Translations under genes and position numbers: made by a program
Notes under the pieces: model-generated
Told to the model about the DNA's origin: nothing
Seen by the model: only the letters and a program-made list of their open reading frames with translations
The model's database searches: none
Shown: positions 24,621-39,300 of the stretch, one piece after another
Layout of the letters: each line of letters opens with the position of its first letter
How positions within the stretch are numbered: position 1 is the first letter of the stretch
Assembly: GCF_029227915.1 (NCBI RefSeq)
Contig: NC_079876.1
Span: forward strand, 38,299,828-38,363,827
Direction of reading: 5' to 3'
Source: Hydractinia symbiolongicarpus
Lineage: Eukaryota; Cnidaria; Hydrozoa; Anthoathecata; Hydractiniidae
Length of the DNA stretch: 64,000 nt

Positions 24621-27600
24621 TGTCAGAGGAATATCGCTAAATACATGTTGGTAGGAATATGTTACCCAACCGTTTACACTCAAACGGACTGACACCGTTA
24701 GAAAGTCAATGAAATGTAGTTTTTGAAACTGTCGCTATTTCTTCAGCGCGTGATAACGGCTGGGATTGGTCCCACAGTAAAAAATGGCTTGCTTATCTTA
24801 ATTTTTAAATGAAGCGCTACAACAGCGCCCAGTGTAAACGCTGAGTTTAGGCAATCATGTCAATCTAAGAAGAATGCTATTTCTTGGAGTCCAATTTTTT
24901 CATTCATCACATTTATCAGGTCACAGTCAAAAGTTAGTTCAATTAAGTCCCACAGTCAATCATTTTATTGTTAAAGGCGATGAAACCTAGTAATATCAGA
25001 AAAATATCGCTAAATTCATGTTGGTATGAATATGTGACGCAACCGTTGTAACTCAAACGGACTGACACCGTTAGAAAGTCAATGAAATGAAGTTTCTGAA
25101 ACTGTCGCTATTTCTTCAGGGCGCGATAACGGCTAGGATTGGTCCCACAGTAAAAAATGACTTATTAATTTAAATTTTTAAATGAAGCGCTACAACAGCG
25201 CTCAGTGTAATCGCTGAGTTTATGCAATCATGTCAAATTAAGAAGAATGCTATTTCTTGGAGTCTAATTTTTTGATTTATCACATTTATAAGGTCACAGT
25301 CAAAAGTTAGTTCAATTAAGTCCCACAGTCAATCGTTTCACTGTTAAAAGCGGTGCAACCTAGTAATATCAGATGAATATCGCTAAATACATGTTGGTAC
25401 GAATATATGACCCAACCGTTGAAACTTAAACGGACTGACACCGTTAGAAAGTCAGTGAAATGTAGTTTTTGAAACTGTCACTATTTTTTCAGCGCGTGAT
25501 AACGGCTAGGATTGGTCCCACAGTAAAAAATGACTTTCTTATCTTAATTTTTAAATGAAGCGCTACAACAGCGCCCAGTGTAAACGCTGAGTTTAGGCAA
25601 TCATGTCAAATTAAGAAGAATGCTATTTCTTGGAGTCCAATTGTCTCTTTTATCACATTTATCATGGGACAGTCCAAAGTTAGTTCAATTAAGTCCCACA
25701 GTCAATCGTTTCATTGTTAAAGGCGATGCAACCTAGTAATATCAGAAAAATATCGCTAAATTCATGTTGGTACAAATATGTGACGCAACCGTTGTAACTC
25801 AAACGGACTGACACCGTTAGAAAGTCAATGAAATGTAGTTTTTGAAACTGCCGCTATTTCTTCAGGGCGCGATAACGGCTAGGATAGGTCCCACAGTAAA
25901 AAAAGACTTATTAATTTAAATTTTTAAATGAAGCGCTACCACAGCGCCCAGTGTAATCGCTGAGTTCCGGCAATCACGTCAAGTTAAGAAGAATGTTATT
26001 TCTTGGAGTCCAATCTTCTCATTTATCACATTTATCAGGTCACAATCCAAAGTTAGTTCAATTAAGTCCCACAGTCAATCATTTCACTGTTAAAAGCGAT
26101 GCAATCTAGTAATGTCAGATGAATATCGCTAAATACATGTTGGTAGGAATATGTTACCCAACCGTTTACACTCAAACGGACTGACACCGTTAGAAAGTCA
26201 ATGAAATGTAGTTTTTGAAACTGTCGCTATTTCTTCAGCGCGTGATAACGGCTGGGATTGGTCCCACAGTAAAAAATGACTTTCTTATCTTAATTTTTAA
26301 ATGAAGCGCTACAACAGCGCACAGTGTAAACGCTGAGTTTAGGCAATCATGTCAATCTAAGAAGAATGCTATTTCTTGGAGTCCAATTTTTTCATTCATC
26401 ACATTTATCAGGTCACAGTCAAAAGTTAGTTCAATTAAGTCCCACAGTCAATCATTTTATTGTTAAAGGCGATGAAACCTAGTAATATCAGAAAAATATC
26501 GCTAAATTCATGTTGGTATGAATATGTGACGCAACCGTTGTAACTCAAACGGACTGACACCGTTAGAAAGTCAATGAAATGAAGTTTCTGAAACTGTCGC
26601 TATTTCTTCAGGGCGCGATAACGGCTAGGATTGGTCCCACAGTAAAAAATGACTTATTAATTTAAATTTTTAAATGAAGCGCTACAACAGCGCTCAGTGT
26701 AATCGCTGAGTTTATGCAATCATGTCAAATTAAGAAGAATGCTATTTCTTGGAGTCTAATTTTTTGATTTATCACATTTATAAGGTCACAGTCAAAAGTT
26801 AGTTCAATTAAGTCCCACAGTCAATCGTTTCACTGTTAAAAGCGGTGCAACCTAGTAATATCAGATGAATATCGCTAAATACATGTTGGTACGAATATAT
26901 GACCCAACCGTTGAAACTTAAACGGACTGACACCGTTAGAAAGTCAGTGAAATGTAGTTTTTGAAACTGTCACTATTTTTTCAGCGCGTGATAACGGCTA
27001 GGATTGGTCCCACAGTAAAAAATGACTTTCTTATCTTAATTTTTAAATGAAGCGCTACAACAGCGCCCAGTGTAAACGCTGAGTTTAGGCAATCATGTCA
27101 AATTAAGAAGAATGCTATTTCTTGGAGTCCAATTGTCTCTTTTATCACATTTATCATGGGACAGTCCAAAGTTAGTTCAATTAAGTCCCACAGTCAATCG
27201 TTTCATTGTTAAAGGCGATGCAACCTAGTAATATCAGAAAAATATCGCTAAATTCATGTTGGTACAAATATGTGACGCAACCGTTGTAACTCAAACGGAC
27301 TGACACCGTTAGAAAGTCAATGAAATGTAGTTTTTGAAACTGCCGCTATTTCTTCAGGGCGCGATAACGGCTAGGATAGGTCCCACAGTAAAAAAAGACT
27401 TATTAATTTAAATTTTTAAATGAAGCGCTACCACAGCGCCCAGTGTAATCGCTGAGTTCCGGCAATCACGTCAAGTTAAGAAGAATGTTATTTCTTGGAG
27501 TCCAATCTTCTCATTTATCACATTTATCAGGTCACAATCCAAAGTTAGTTCAATTAAGTCCCACAGTCAATCATTTCACTGTTAAAAGCGATGCAATCTA

Positions 27601-27840
27601 GTAATGTCAGATGAATATCGCTAAATACATGTTGGTAGGAATATGTTACCCAACCGTTTACACTCAAACGGACTGACACCGTTAGAAAGTCAATGAAATG
27701 TAGTTTTTGAAACTGTCGCTATTTCTTCAGCGCGTGATAACGGCTGGGATTGGTCCCACAGTAAAAAATGACTTTCTTATCTTAATTTTTAAATGAAGCG
27801 CTACAACAGCGCCCAGTGTAAACGCTGAGTTTAGGCAATC
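24620..27840 (+). repeat. Two-plus tandem copies of a 1,492-bp (4-monomer) unit
   Basis: Markers recur at 1,492 bp: taggtcccacagtaaaaaaag at 24,393, 25,885 and 27,377; caatctaag at 24,861 and 26,353; ttggtatgaa at 25,021 and 26,513; tttgattt at 25,271 and 26,763; atcatgggac at 25,661 and 27,153; gatgaaacc at 24,979, 26,471 and 27,963. Copies are almost identical. The atcatgggac variant is found nowhere else I noticed, so this is a young local expansion. Exact ends are unclear because the flanks belong to the same family. Confidence 0.85.
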
Positions 27841-28179
27841 ATGTCAAATTAAGAAGAATGCTATTTCTTGGAGTCCAATTTTTTCATTCATCACATTTAT
27901 CAGGTCACAGTCAAAAGTTAGTTCAATTAAGTCCCACAGTCAATCATTTTATTGTTAAAGGCGATGAAACCTAGTAATATCAGAAAAATATCGCTAAATT
28001 CATGTTGGTACGAATATGTGACGCAACCGTTGTAACTCAAACGGACTGACACCGTTAGAAAGTCAATGAAATGAAGTTTCTGAAACTGTCGCTATTTCTT
28101 CAGGGCGCGATAACGGCTAGGATTGGTCCCACAGTAAAAAATGACTTATTAATTTAAATTTTTAAATGAAGCGCTACAA

Positions 28180-31100
28180 CAGCGCTCAGTGTAACCGCTG
28201 AGTTTATGCAATCATGTCAAATTAAGAAGAATGCTATTTCTTGGAGTCTAATTTTTTCATTTATCACATTTATAAGGTCACAGTCAAAAGTTAGTTCAAT
28301 TAAGTCCCACAGTCAATCGTTTCACTGTTAAAAGCGGTGCAACCTAGTAATATCAGATGAATATCGCTAAATACATGTTGGTACGAATATATGACCCAAC
28401 CGTTGAAACTTAAACGGACTTACACCGTTGGAAAGTCAGTGAAATGTAGTTTTTGAAACTGTCACTATTTCTTCAGCGCGTGATAACGGCTAGGATTGGT
28501 CCCACAGTAAAAAATGACTTTCTTATCTTAATTTTTAAATGAAGCGCTACAACAGCGCCCAGTGTAAACGCTGAGTTTAGGCAATCATGTCAAATTAAGA
28601 AGAATGTTTTTTCTTGGAGTCCAATTGCCTTCTTTATCACATTTATCAGGTCACAGTCCAAAGTTAGTTCAATTAAGTCCCACAGTCAATCGTTTAATTG
28701 TTAAAGGCGCTTCAACCTAGGAATATCAGAAAGATATCGCTAAATTCATGTTGGTACAAATATGTGACGCAACCGTTGTAACTCAAACGGACTGACACCG
28801 TTAGAAAGTCAATTAAAAGAAGTTTTTGAAACTGTCGCTATTTCTTCAGGGCGCGATAACGGCTAGGATTGGTCCCACAGTGGAAAATGACTTTCTTATC
28901 TTAATTTTTAAATGAAGCGCTACAACAGCGCCCAGTGTAAACGCTGAGTTTAGGCAATCATGTCAAATTAAGAAGAATGCTATTTCTTGGAGTCCAATTT
29001 TTTCATTCATTACATTTATCAGGTCACAGTCAAAAGTTAGTTCAATTAAGTCACACAGTCAATCATTTTATTGTTAAAGGCGATGAAACCTAGTAATATC
29101 AGAAAAATATCGCTAAATTCATGTTGGTACGAATATGTGACGCAACCGTTGTAACTCAAACGGACTGACACCGTTAGAAAGTCAATGAAATGAATTTTCT
29201 GAAACTGTCGCTATTTCTTCAGGGCGCGATAACGGCTAGGATTGGTCCCACAGTAAAAAATGACTTATTAATTTAAATTTTTAAATGAAGCGCTACAACA
29301 GCGCTCAGTGTAATCGCTGAGTTTATGCAATCATGTCAAATTAAGAAGAATGCTATTTCTTGGAGTCTAATTTTTTCATTTATCACATTTATAAGGTCAC
29401 AGTCAAAAGTTAGTTCAATTAAGTCCCACAGTCAATCGTTTCACTGTTAAAAGCGGTGCAACCTAGTAATATCAGATGAATATCGCTAAATACATGTTGG
29501 TACGAATATATGACCCAACCGTTGAAACTTAAACGGACTGACACCGTTAGAAAGTCAGTGAAATGTAGTTTTTGAAACTGTCACTATTTTTTCAGCGCGT
29601 GATAACGGCTAGGATTGGTCCCACAGTAAAAAATGACTTTCTTATCTTAATTTTTAAATGAAGCGCTACAACAGCGCCCAGTGTAAACGCTGAGTTTAGG
29701 CAATCATGTCAAATTAAGAAGAATGTTTTTTCTTGGAGTCCAATTGCCTCCTTTATCACATTTATCAGGTCACAGTCCAAAGTTAGTTCAATTAAGTCCC
29801 ACAGTCAATCGTTTAATTGTTAAAGGCGATTCAACCTAGGAATATCAGAAAGATATCGCTAAATTCATGTTGGTACAAATATGTGACGCAACCGTTGTAA
29901 CTCAAACGGACTGACACCGTTAGAAAGTCAATTAAAAGAAGTTTTTGAAACTGTCGCTATTTCTTCAGGGCGCGATAACGGCTAGGATTGGTCCCACAGT
30001 AAAAAATGACTTATTAATTTAAATTTTCAAATGAAGCGCTACAACAGCGCCCAGTGTAATCGCTGAGTTTAGGCAATCATGTCAAATTAAGAAGAATGCT
30101 ATTTCTTGGAGTCCAATTTTTTCATTTATCACATTTATCAGGTCACAGTCAAAAGTTAGTTCAATTAAGTCCCACAGTCAATCATTTCACTGCTAAAAGT
30201 GATGCAACCTAGTAATGTCAGATGAATATCGCTAAATACATGTTGGTACGAATATGTGACCCAACCGTTTAAACTCAAACGGACTGACACCGTTAGAAAG
30301 TCAATGAAATGTAGTTTTTGAAACTGTCGCTATTTCTTCAGCGCGAGATAACGGCTAGGATTGGTCCCACGGTAACATATGACTTTCTTATCTTAATTCT
30401 TAAATGAAGCGCTACCACAGCGCCCAGTGTAATCGCTGAATTTCGGCAATCATGTCAAATTAAGAAGAATGTTTTTTCTTAGAGTCCAATTGCCTCCTTT
30501 ATTACATTTATCAGGTCACAGTCCAAAGTTAGTTCAATTAAGTCCCACAGTCAATCGTTTAATTGTTAAAGGCGATGCAACCTAGAAATATCAGAAAAAT
30601 ATCGCTAAATTCATGTTGGTACGAATATGTGACGCAACCGTTGTAACTCAAACGGACTGACACCGTTAGAAAGTCAATGAAAAGAAGTTTTTGAAACTGT
30701 CGCTATTTCTTCAGGGCGCGATAACGGCTAGGATTGGTCCCACAGTAAAAAAATGACCTATTAATTTAAATTTTTAAATGAAGCGCTACGACAGCGCCCA
30801 GTGTAAACGCTGAGTTTAGGCGATCATGTCAAATTAAGAAGAATGCTATTCCTTGGAGTCCAATTCTTTCATTCATCACATTTATCAGGTCACAGTCAAA
30901 AGTTAGTTCAATTAAGTCCCACAGTCAATCATTTTATTGTTAAAGGCGATGAAACCTAGTAGTATAAGAAAAATATCGCTAAATTCATGTTGGTACGAAT
31001 ATGTGACGCAACCGTTGTAACTCAAACGGACTGACACCGTTAGAAAGTCAATGAAATGAAGTTTCTGAAACTGTCGCTATTTCTTCAGCGCGAGATAACG

Positions 31101-32150
31101 GCTAGGATTGGTCCCACGGTAAAATATGACTTTCTTATCTTAATTCTTAAATGAAGCGCTACCACAGCGCCCAGTGTAATCGCTGAATTTCGGCAATCAT
31201 GTCAAATTAAGAAGAATGTTTTTTCTTAGAGTCCAATTGCCTCCTTTATTACATTTATCAGGTCACAGTCCAAAGTTAGTTCAATTAAGTCCCACAGTCA
31301 ATCGTTTAATTGTTAAAGGCGATGCAACCTAGAAATATCAGAAAAATATCGCTAAATTCATGTTGGTACGAATATGTGACGCAACCGTTGTAACTCAAAC
31401 GGAGTGACACCGTTAGAAAGTCAATGAAAAGAAGTTTTTGAAACTGTCGCTATTTCTTCAGGGCGCGATAACGGCTAGGATTGGTCCCACAGTAAAAAAT
31501 GACTTATTAATTTAAATTTTTAAATGAAGCGCTACAACAGCGCCCAGTGTAAACGCTGAGTTTAGGCAATCATGTCAAATTAAGAAGAATGCTATTTCTT
31601 GGAGTCCAATTCTTTCATTCATCACATTTATCAGGTCACAGTCAAAAGTTAGTTCAATTAAGTCCCACAGTCAATCATTTTATTGTTAAAGGCGATGAAA
31701 CCTAGTAATATCAGAAAAATATCGCTAAATTCATGTTGGTACGAATATGTGACGCAACCGTTGTAACTCAAACGGACTGACACTGTTAGAAAGTCAATGA
31801 AATGAAGTTTCTGAGACTGTCGCTATTTCTTCAGGGCGTGATAACGGCTAGGATTGGTCCTACAGTAAAAAATGACTTATTAATTTAAATTTTTAAATGA
31901 AGCGCTACAACAGCGCTCAGTCTAATCGCTGAGTTTATGCAATCATGTCAAATTAAGAAGAATGCTATTTCTTGGAGTCCAATTTTTTCATTTATCACAT
32001 TTATCAGGTCACAGTCAAAAGTTAGTTCAATTAAGTCCCACAGTTAATCGTTTCACTGTTAAAAGCGGTGCAACCTAGTAATATCAGATGAATATCGCTA
32101 AATACATGTTGGTACGAATATATGACCCAACCGTTGAAACTTAAACGTAC
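28180..32150 (+). repeat. Right copy of the 24-monomer-offset segment
   Basis: Partner of 19,230-23,195. It starts within a gtgtaaccgctgag monomer and carries the same ordered set of types: gtctaatttttt, cgcttcaacc, cgattcaacc, aagtgatgcaacc, acggtaacat and gaatgctattccttgg. The sequence between the copies (23.2-28.2 kb) has a different order, so this is a displaced block rather than a simple two-copy unit with no filler. After about 32,150 it joins the older gtactgaaacc / ctcagcaaaaaatgag type. Confidence 0.85.
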
Positions 32151-33340
32151 TGAAACCGTTAGAAAGTCAGTGAAATGTAGTTTTGGAAACTGTCACTAGT
32201 TCTTCAGCGCGCGCTAACGGCTAGGATTGGTCCCTCAGCAAAAAATGAGTTTTTTATCTTAATTTGGAATTGAAGCGCTACCACAGCGGCCGCTGTAATC
32301 GCTGAGTAGCGGCAATCATGTTAAATTAAGAAGAATGTTATTTCTTGAATTCCAATTTTCTCATTTATCACATTTATCAGGTCACAGTCCAAAGTTAGTT
32401 CAATTAAGTCCCACAGTCAATCGTTTAATTGTTAAAGGCGATGCAACCTAGGAATATCAGAAAAATATCGCTAAATTCATGTTGGTACGAATATGTGACG
32501 CAACCGTTGTAACTCAAATGGACTGACACCGTTAGAAAATCAATGAAATGTAGTTTTTGAAACTGTCGCTATTTCTTCAGCGCGTGATAACGGCTAGGAT
32601 TGGTCCCACAGTAAAAAATGACTTTCTTATCTTAATTTTTAAATGAAGCGCAACCACAGCGCCCAGTGTAATCGCTGAGTTTAGGCAATCATGTCAAATT
32701 AAGAAGAATGTTTTTTCTTGGAGTCCAATTGTCTCCTTTATCACATTTATCAGGTCACAGTCCAAAGTTAGTTCAATTAAGTCCCACAGTCAATCGTTTC
32801 ACTGTTAAAAGCGGTGCAACCTAGTAATATCAGATGAATATCGCTAAATACATGTTGGTACGAATATATGACCCAACCGTTGAAACTTGAACAGACTGAC
32901 ACCGTTAGAAGGTCAGTGAAATGTAGTTTTTGAAACTGTCACTATTTCTTCAGCGCGCTAACGGCTAGGATTGGTCCCTCAGCAAAAAATGAGTTTTTTA
33001 TCTTAATTTTGAATTGAAGCGCTACCACAGCGGCCGGTGTAATCACTGAGTTCCGGCAATCATGTCAAATTAAGAAGAATGTTATTTCTTGGATTCAAAT
33101 TTTCTCATTTATCACATTTATCAGGTCACAGTCCAAAGTTAGTTCAATTAAGTCTCACAGTCAATCATTTCACTGTTAAAAGCGATGCAATCTAGTAATG
33201 TCAGAGGAATATCGCTAAGTACATGTTGGTAGGAATATGTTACCCAACCGTTTACACTCAAACGGACTGACACCGTTAGAAAGTCAATGAAATGTAGTTT
33301 TTGAAACTGTCGCTATTTCTTCAGCGCGTGATAACAGCTA
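32151..33340 (+). repeat. Mixed monomers between two higher-order blocks
   Basis: About three monomers. Two carry ctcagcaaaaaatgag and aattgaagcgctaccacagcggcc (near 32,229 and 32,976), the type otherwise seen at 8.7 and 12.8-14 kb. The second has a four-base loss in the CpG run (cagcgcgctaacgg near 32,952), repeated at about 39,653. Other local changes include accgttagaaaatc near 32,531 and gcgcaaccac near 32,648. Confidence 0.7.
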
Positions 33341-36300
33341 GGATTGGTCCCACAGTAAAAAATGGCTTTCTTATCTTAATTTTTAAATGAAGCGCTACAA
33401 CAGCGCCCAGTGTAAACGCTGAGTTTAGGCAATCATGTCAAATTAAGAAGAATGCTATTTCTTGGAGTCCAATTTTTTCATTCATCACATTTATCAGGTC
33501 ACAGTCAAAAGTTAGTTCAATTAAGTCCCACAGTCAATCATTTTATTGTTAAAGGCGATGAAACCTAGTAATATCAGAAAAATATCGCTGAATTCATGTT
33601 GGTACGAATATGTGACGCAACCGTTGTAGCTCAAACGGACTGAAACCGTTAGAAAGTCAATGAAATGAAGTTTCTGAAACTGTCGCTATTTCTTCAGGGC
33701 GCGATAACGGCTAGGATAGGTCCCACAGTAAAAAATGACTTATTATTTTAAATTTTAAATGAAGCGCTACCACAGCGGCCGGTGTAATCACTGAGTTCCG
33801 CCAATCATGTCAAATTTAGAAGAATGTTATTTCTTGAATTCCAATTTTCTCATTTATCACATTTATCAGGTCACAGTCCAAAGTTAGTTCAATTAAGTCC
33901 CACAGTCAATCATTTCACTGTTAAGAGCGATGCAATGTAGTAATGTCAGAGGAATATCGCTAAATACATGTTGGTAGGAATATGTGACCCAACCGTTTAC
34001 ACTCAAACGGACTGACACCGTTAGAAAGTCAATGAAATGTAGTTTTTGAAACTGTCGCTATTTCTTCAGCGCGTGATAACGGCTAGGATTGGTTCCACAG
34101 TAAAAAATGACTTTCTTATCTTAAATTTTAAATGAAGCGCTACAACAGCGCCCAGTGTAAACGCTGAGTTTAGGCAATCATGTCAAATTAAGAAGAATGC
34201 TATTTCTTGGAGTCCAATTTTTTCATTCATCACATTTATCAGGTCACAGTCAAAAGTTAGTTCAATTAAGTCCACAGTCAATCATTTTATTGTTAAAGGC
34301 GATGAAACCTAGTAATATCAGAAAAATATCGCTAAATTCATGTTGGTACGAATATGTGACGCAACCGTTGTAACTCAAACGGACTGACACCGTTAGAAAG
34401 TCAATGAAATGAAGTTTCTGAAACTGTCGCTATTTCTTCAGGGCGCGATAACGGCTAGGATTGGTCCCACAGTAAAAAATGACTTATTAATTTAAATTTT
34501 CAAATGAAGCGCTACAACAGCGCCAGTGTAATCGCTGAGTTTAGGCAATCATGTCAAATTAAGAAGAATGCTATTTCTTGGAGTCCAATTTTTTCATTTA
34601 TCACATTTATCAGGTCACAGTCAAAAGTTAGTTCAATTAAGTCCCACAGTCAATCATTTCACTGCTAAAAGTGATGCAACCTAGTAATGTCAGATGAATA
34701 TCGCTAAATACATGTTGGTACGAATATGTGACCCAACCGTTTAAACTCAAACGGACTGACACCGTTAGAAAGTCAATGAAATGTAGTTTTTGAAACTGTC
34801 GCTATTTCTTCAGCGCGAGATAACGGCTAGGATTGGTCCCACGGTAACATATGACTTTCTTATCTTAATTCTTAAATGAAGCGCTACCACAGCGCCCAGT
34901 GTAATCGCTGAATTTCGGCAATCATGTCAAATTAAGAAGAATGTTTTTTCTTAGAGTCCAATTGCCTCCTTTATTACATTTATCAGGTCACAGTCCAAAG
35001 TTAGTTCAATTAATTCCCACAGTCAATCGTTTAATTGTTAAAGGCGATGCAACCTAGAAATATCAGAAAAATATCGCTAAATTCATGTTGGTACGAATAT
35101 GTGACCCAACCGTTTACACTCAAACGGACTGACACCGTTAGAAAGTCAATGAAATGTAGTTTTTGAAACTGTCGCTATTTCTTCAGCGCGTGATAACAGC
35201 TAGGATTGGTCCCACAGTAAAAAATGGCTTTCTTATCTTAATTTTTAAATGAAGCGCTACAACAGCGCTCAGTGAAATCGCTGAGTTTATGCAATCATGT
35301 CAAATTAAGAAGAATGCTATTTCTTGGAGTCCAATTTTTTCATTTATCACATTTATCAGGTCACAGTCCAAAGTTAGTTCAATTAAGTCCCACAGTCAAT
35401 CGTTTAATTGTTAAAGGCGATTCAACCTAGGAATATCAGAAAGATATCGCTAAATTCATGTTGGTACAAATATGTGACGCAACCGTTGTAACTCAAACGG
35501 ACTGACACCGTTAGAAAGTCAATTAAAAGAAGTTTTTGAAACTGTCGCTATTTCTTCAGGGCGCGATAACGGCTAGGATTGGTCCCACAGTAAAAAATGA
35601 CTTATTAATTTAAATTTTCAAATGAAGCGCTACAACAGCGCCAGTGTAATCGCTGAGTTTAGGCAATCATGTCAAATTAAGAAGAATGCTATTTCTTGGA
35701 GTCCAATTTTTTCATTTATCACATTTATCAGGTCACAGTCAAAAGTTAGTTCAATTAAGTCCCACAGTCAATCATTTCACTGCTAAAAGTGATGCAACCT
35801 AGTAATGTCAGATGAATATCGCTAAATACATGTTGGTACGAATATGTGACCCAACCGTTTAAACTCAAACGGACTGACACCGTTAGAAAGTCAATGAAAT
35901 GTAGTTTTTGAAACTGTCGCTATTTCTTCAGCGCGAGATAACGGCTAGGATTGGTCCCACGGTAACATATGACTTTCTTATCTTAATTCTTAAATGAAGC
36001 GCTACCACAGCGCCCAGTGTAATCGCTGAATTTCGGCAATCATGTCAAATTAAGAAGAATGTTTTTTCTTAGAGTCCAATTGCCTCCTTTATTACATTTA
36101 TCAGGTCACAGTCCAAAGTTAGTTCAATTAAGTCCCACAGTCAATCGTTTAATTGTTAAAGGCGATGAAACCTAGTAATATCAGAAAAATATCGCTAAAT
36201 TCATGTTGGTACGAATATGTGACCCAACCGTTTAAACTCAAACGGACTGACACCGTTAGAAAGTCAATGAAATGTAGTTTTTGAAACTGTCGCTATTTCT

Positions 36301-39300
36301 TCAGCGCGTGATAACAGCTAGGATTGGTCCCACAGTAAAAAATGGCTTTCTTATCTTAATTTTTAAATGAAGCGCTACAACAGCGCCCAGTGTAAACGCT
36401 GAGTTTAGGCAATCATGTCAAATTAAGAAGAATGCTATTTCTTGGAGTCCAATTTTTTCATTCATCACATTTATCAGGTCACAGTCAAAAGTTAGTTCAA
36501 TTAAGTCCCACAGTCAATCATTTTATTGTTAAAGGCGATTAAACCTAGTAATATCAGAAAAATATCGCTAAATTCATGTTGGTACGAATATGTGACGCAA
36601 CCGTTGTAGCTCAAACGGACTGAAACCGTTAGAAAGTCAATGAAATGAAGTTTCTGAAACTGTCGCTATTTCTTCAGGGCGCGATAACGGCTAGGATAGG
36701 TCCCACAGTAAAAAATGACTTATTATTTTAAATTTTAAATGAAGCGCTACCACAGCGGCCGGTGTAATCACTGAGTTCCGGCAATCATGTCAAATTTAGA
36801 AGAATGTTATTTCTTGAATTCCAATTTTCTCATTTATCACATTTATCAGGTCACAGTCCAAAGTTAGTTCAATTAAGTCCCACAGTCAATCATTTCACTG
36901 TTAAAAGCGATGCAATGTAGTAATGTCAGAGGAATATCGCTAAATACATGTTGGTAGGAATATGTGACCCAACCGTTTACACTCAAACGGACTGACACCG
37001 TTAGAAAGTCAATGAAATGTAGTTTTTGAATCTGTCGCTATTTCTTCAGCGCGTGATAACGGCTAGGATTGGTTCCACAGTAAAAAATGACTTTCTTATC
37101 TGAATTTTTAAATGAAGCGCTACAACAGCGCCCAGTGTAAACGCTGAGTTTAGGCAATCATGTCAAATTAAGAAGAATGCTATTTCTTGGAGTCCAATTT
37201 TTTCATTCATCACATTTATCAGGTCACAGTCAAAAGTTAGTTCAATTAAGTCCACAGTCAATCATTTTATTGTTAAAGGCGATGAAACCTAGTAATATCA
37301 GAAAAATATCGCTAAATTCATGTTGGTACGAATATGTGACGCAACCGTTGTAACTCAAACGGACTGACACCGTTAGAAAGTCAATGAAATGAAGTTTCTG
37401 AAACTGTCGCTATTTCTTCAGGGTGCGATAACGGCTAGGATTGGTCCCACAGTAAAAAATGACTTATTAATTTAAATTTTCAAATGAAGCGCTACAACAG
37501 CGCCAGTGTAATCGCTGAGTTTAGGCAATCATGTCAAATTAAGAAGAATGCTATTTCTTGGAGTCCAATTTTTTCATTTATCACATTTATCAGGTCACAG
37601 TCAAAAGTTAGTTCAATTAAGTCCCACAGTCAATCATTTCACTGCTAAAAGTGATGCAACCTAGTAATGTCAGATGAATATCGCTAAATACATGTTGGTA
37701 CGAATATGTGACCCAACCGTTTAAACTCAAACGGACTGACACCGTTAGAAAGTCAATGAAATGTAGTTTTTGAAACTGTCGCTATTTCTTCAGCGCGAGA
37801 TAACGGCTAGGATTGGTCCCACGGTAACATATGACTTTCTTATCTTAATTCTTAAATGAAGCGCTACCACAGCGCCCAGTGTAATCGCTGAATTTCGGCA
37901 ATCATGTCAAATTAAGAAGAATGTTTTTTCTTAGAGTCCAATTGCCTCCTTTATTACATTTATCAGGTCACAGTCCAAAGTTAGTTCAATTAATTCCCAC
38001 AGTCAATCGTTTAATTGTTAAAGGCGATGCAACCTAGAAATATCAGAAAAATATCGCTAAATTCATGTTGGTACGAATATGTGACCCAACCGTTTAAACT
38101 CAAACGGACTGACACCGTTAGAAAGTCAATGAAATGTAGTTTTTGAAACTGTCGCTATTTCTTCAGCGCGTGATAACAGCTAGGATTGGTCCCACAGTAA
38201 AAAATGGCTTTCTTATCTTAATTTTTAAATGAAGCGCTACAACAGCGCCCAGTGTAAACGCTGAGTTTAGGCAATCATGTCAAATTAAGAAGAATGCTAT
38301 TTCTTGGAGTCCAATTTTTTCATTCATCACATTTATCAGGTCACAGTCAAAAGTTAGTTCAATTAAGTCCCACAGTCAATCATTTTATTGTTAAAGGCGA
38401 TTAAACCTAGTAATATCAGAAAAATATCGCTAAATTCATGTTGGTACGAATATGTGACGCAACCGTTGTAGCTCAAACGGACTGAAACCGTTAGAAAGTC
38501 AATGAAATGAAGTTTCTGAAACTGTCGCTATTTCTTCAGGGCGCGATAACGGCTAGGATAGGTCCCACAGTAAAAAATGACTTATTATTTTAAATTTTAA
38601 ATGAAGCGCTACCACAGCGGCCGGTGTAATCACTGAGTTCCGGCAATCATGTCAAATTTAGAAGAATGTTATTTCTTGAATTCCAATTTTCTCATTTATC
38701 ACATTTATCAGGTCACAGTCCAAAGTTAGTTCAATTAAGTCCCACAGTCAATCATTTCACTGTTAAAAGCGATGCAATGTAGTAATGTCAGAGGAATATC
38801 GCTAAATACATGTTGGTAGGAATATGTGACCCAACCGTTTACACTCAAACGGACTGACACCGTTAGAAAGTCAATGAAATGTAGTTTTTGAATCTGTCGC
38901 TATTTCTTCAGCGCGTGATAACGGCTAGGATTGGTTCCACAGTAAAAAATGACTTTCTTATCTGAATTTTTAAATGAAGCGCTACAACAGCGCCCAGTGT
39001 AAACGCTGAGTTTAGGCAATCATGTCAAATTAAGAAGAATGCTATTTCTTGGAGTCCAATTTTTTCATTCATCACATTTATCAGGTCACAGTCAAAAGTT
39101 AGTTCAATTAAGTCCACAGTCAATCATTTTATTGTTAAAGGCGATGAAACCTAGTAATATCAGAAAAATATCGCTAAATTCATGTTGGTACGAATATGTG
39201 ACGCAACCGTTGTAACTCAAACGGACTGACACCGTTAGAAAGTCAATGAAATGAAGTTTCTGAAACTGTCGCTATTTCTTCAGGGTGCGATAACGGCTAG

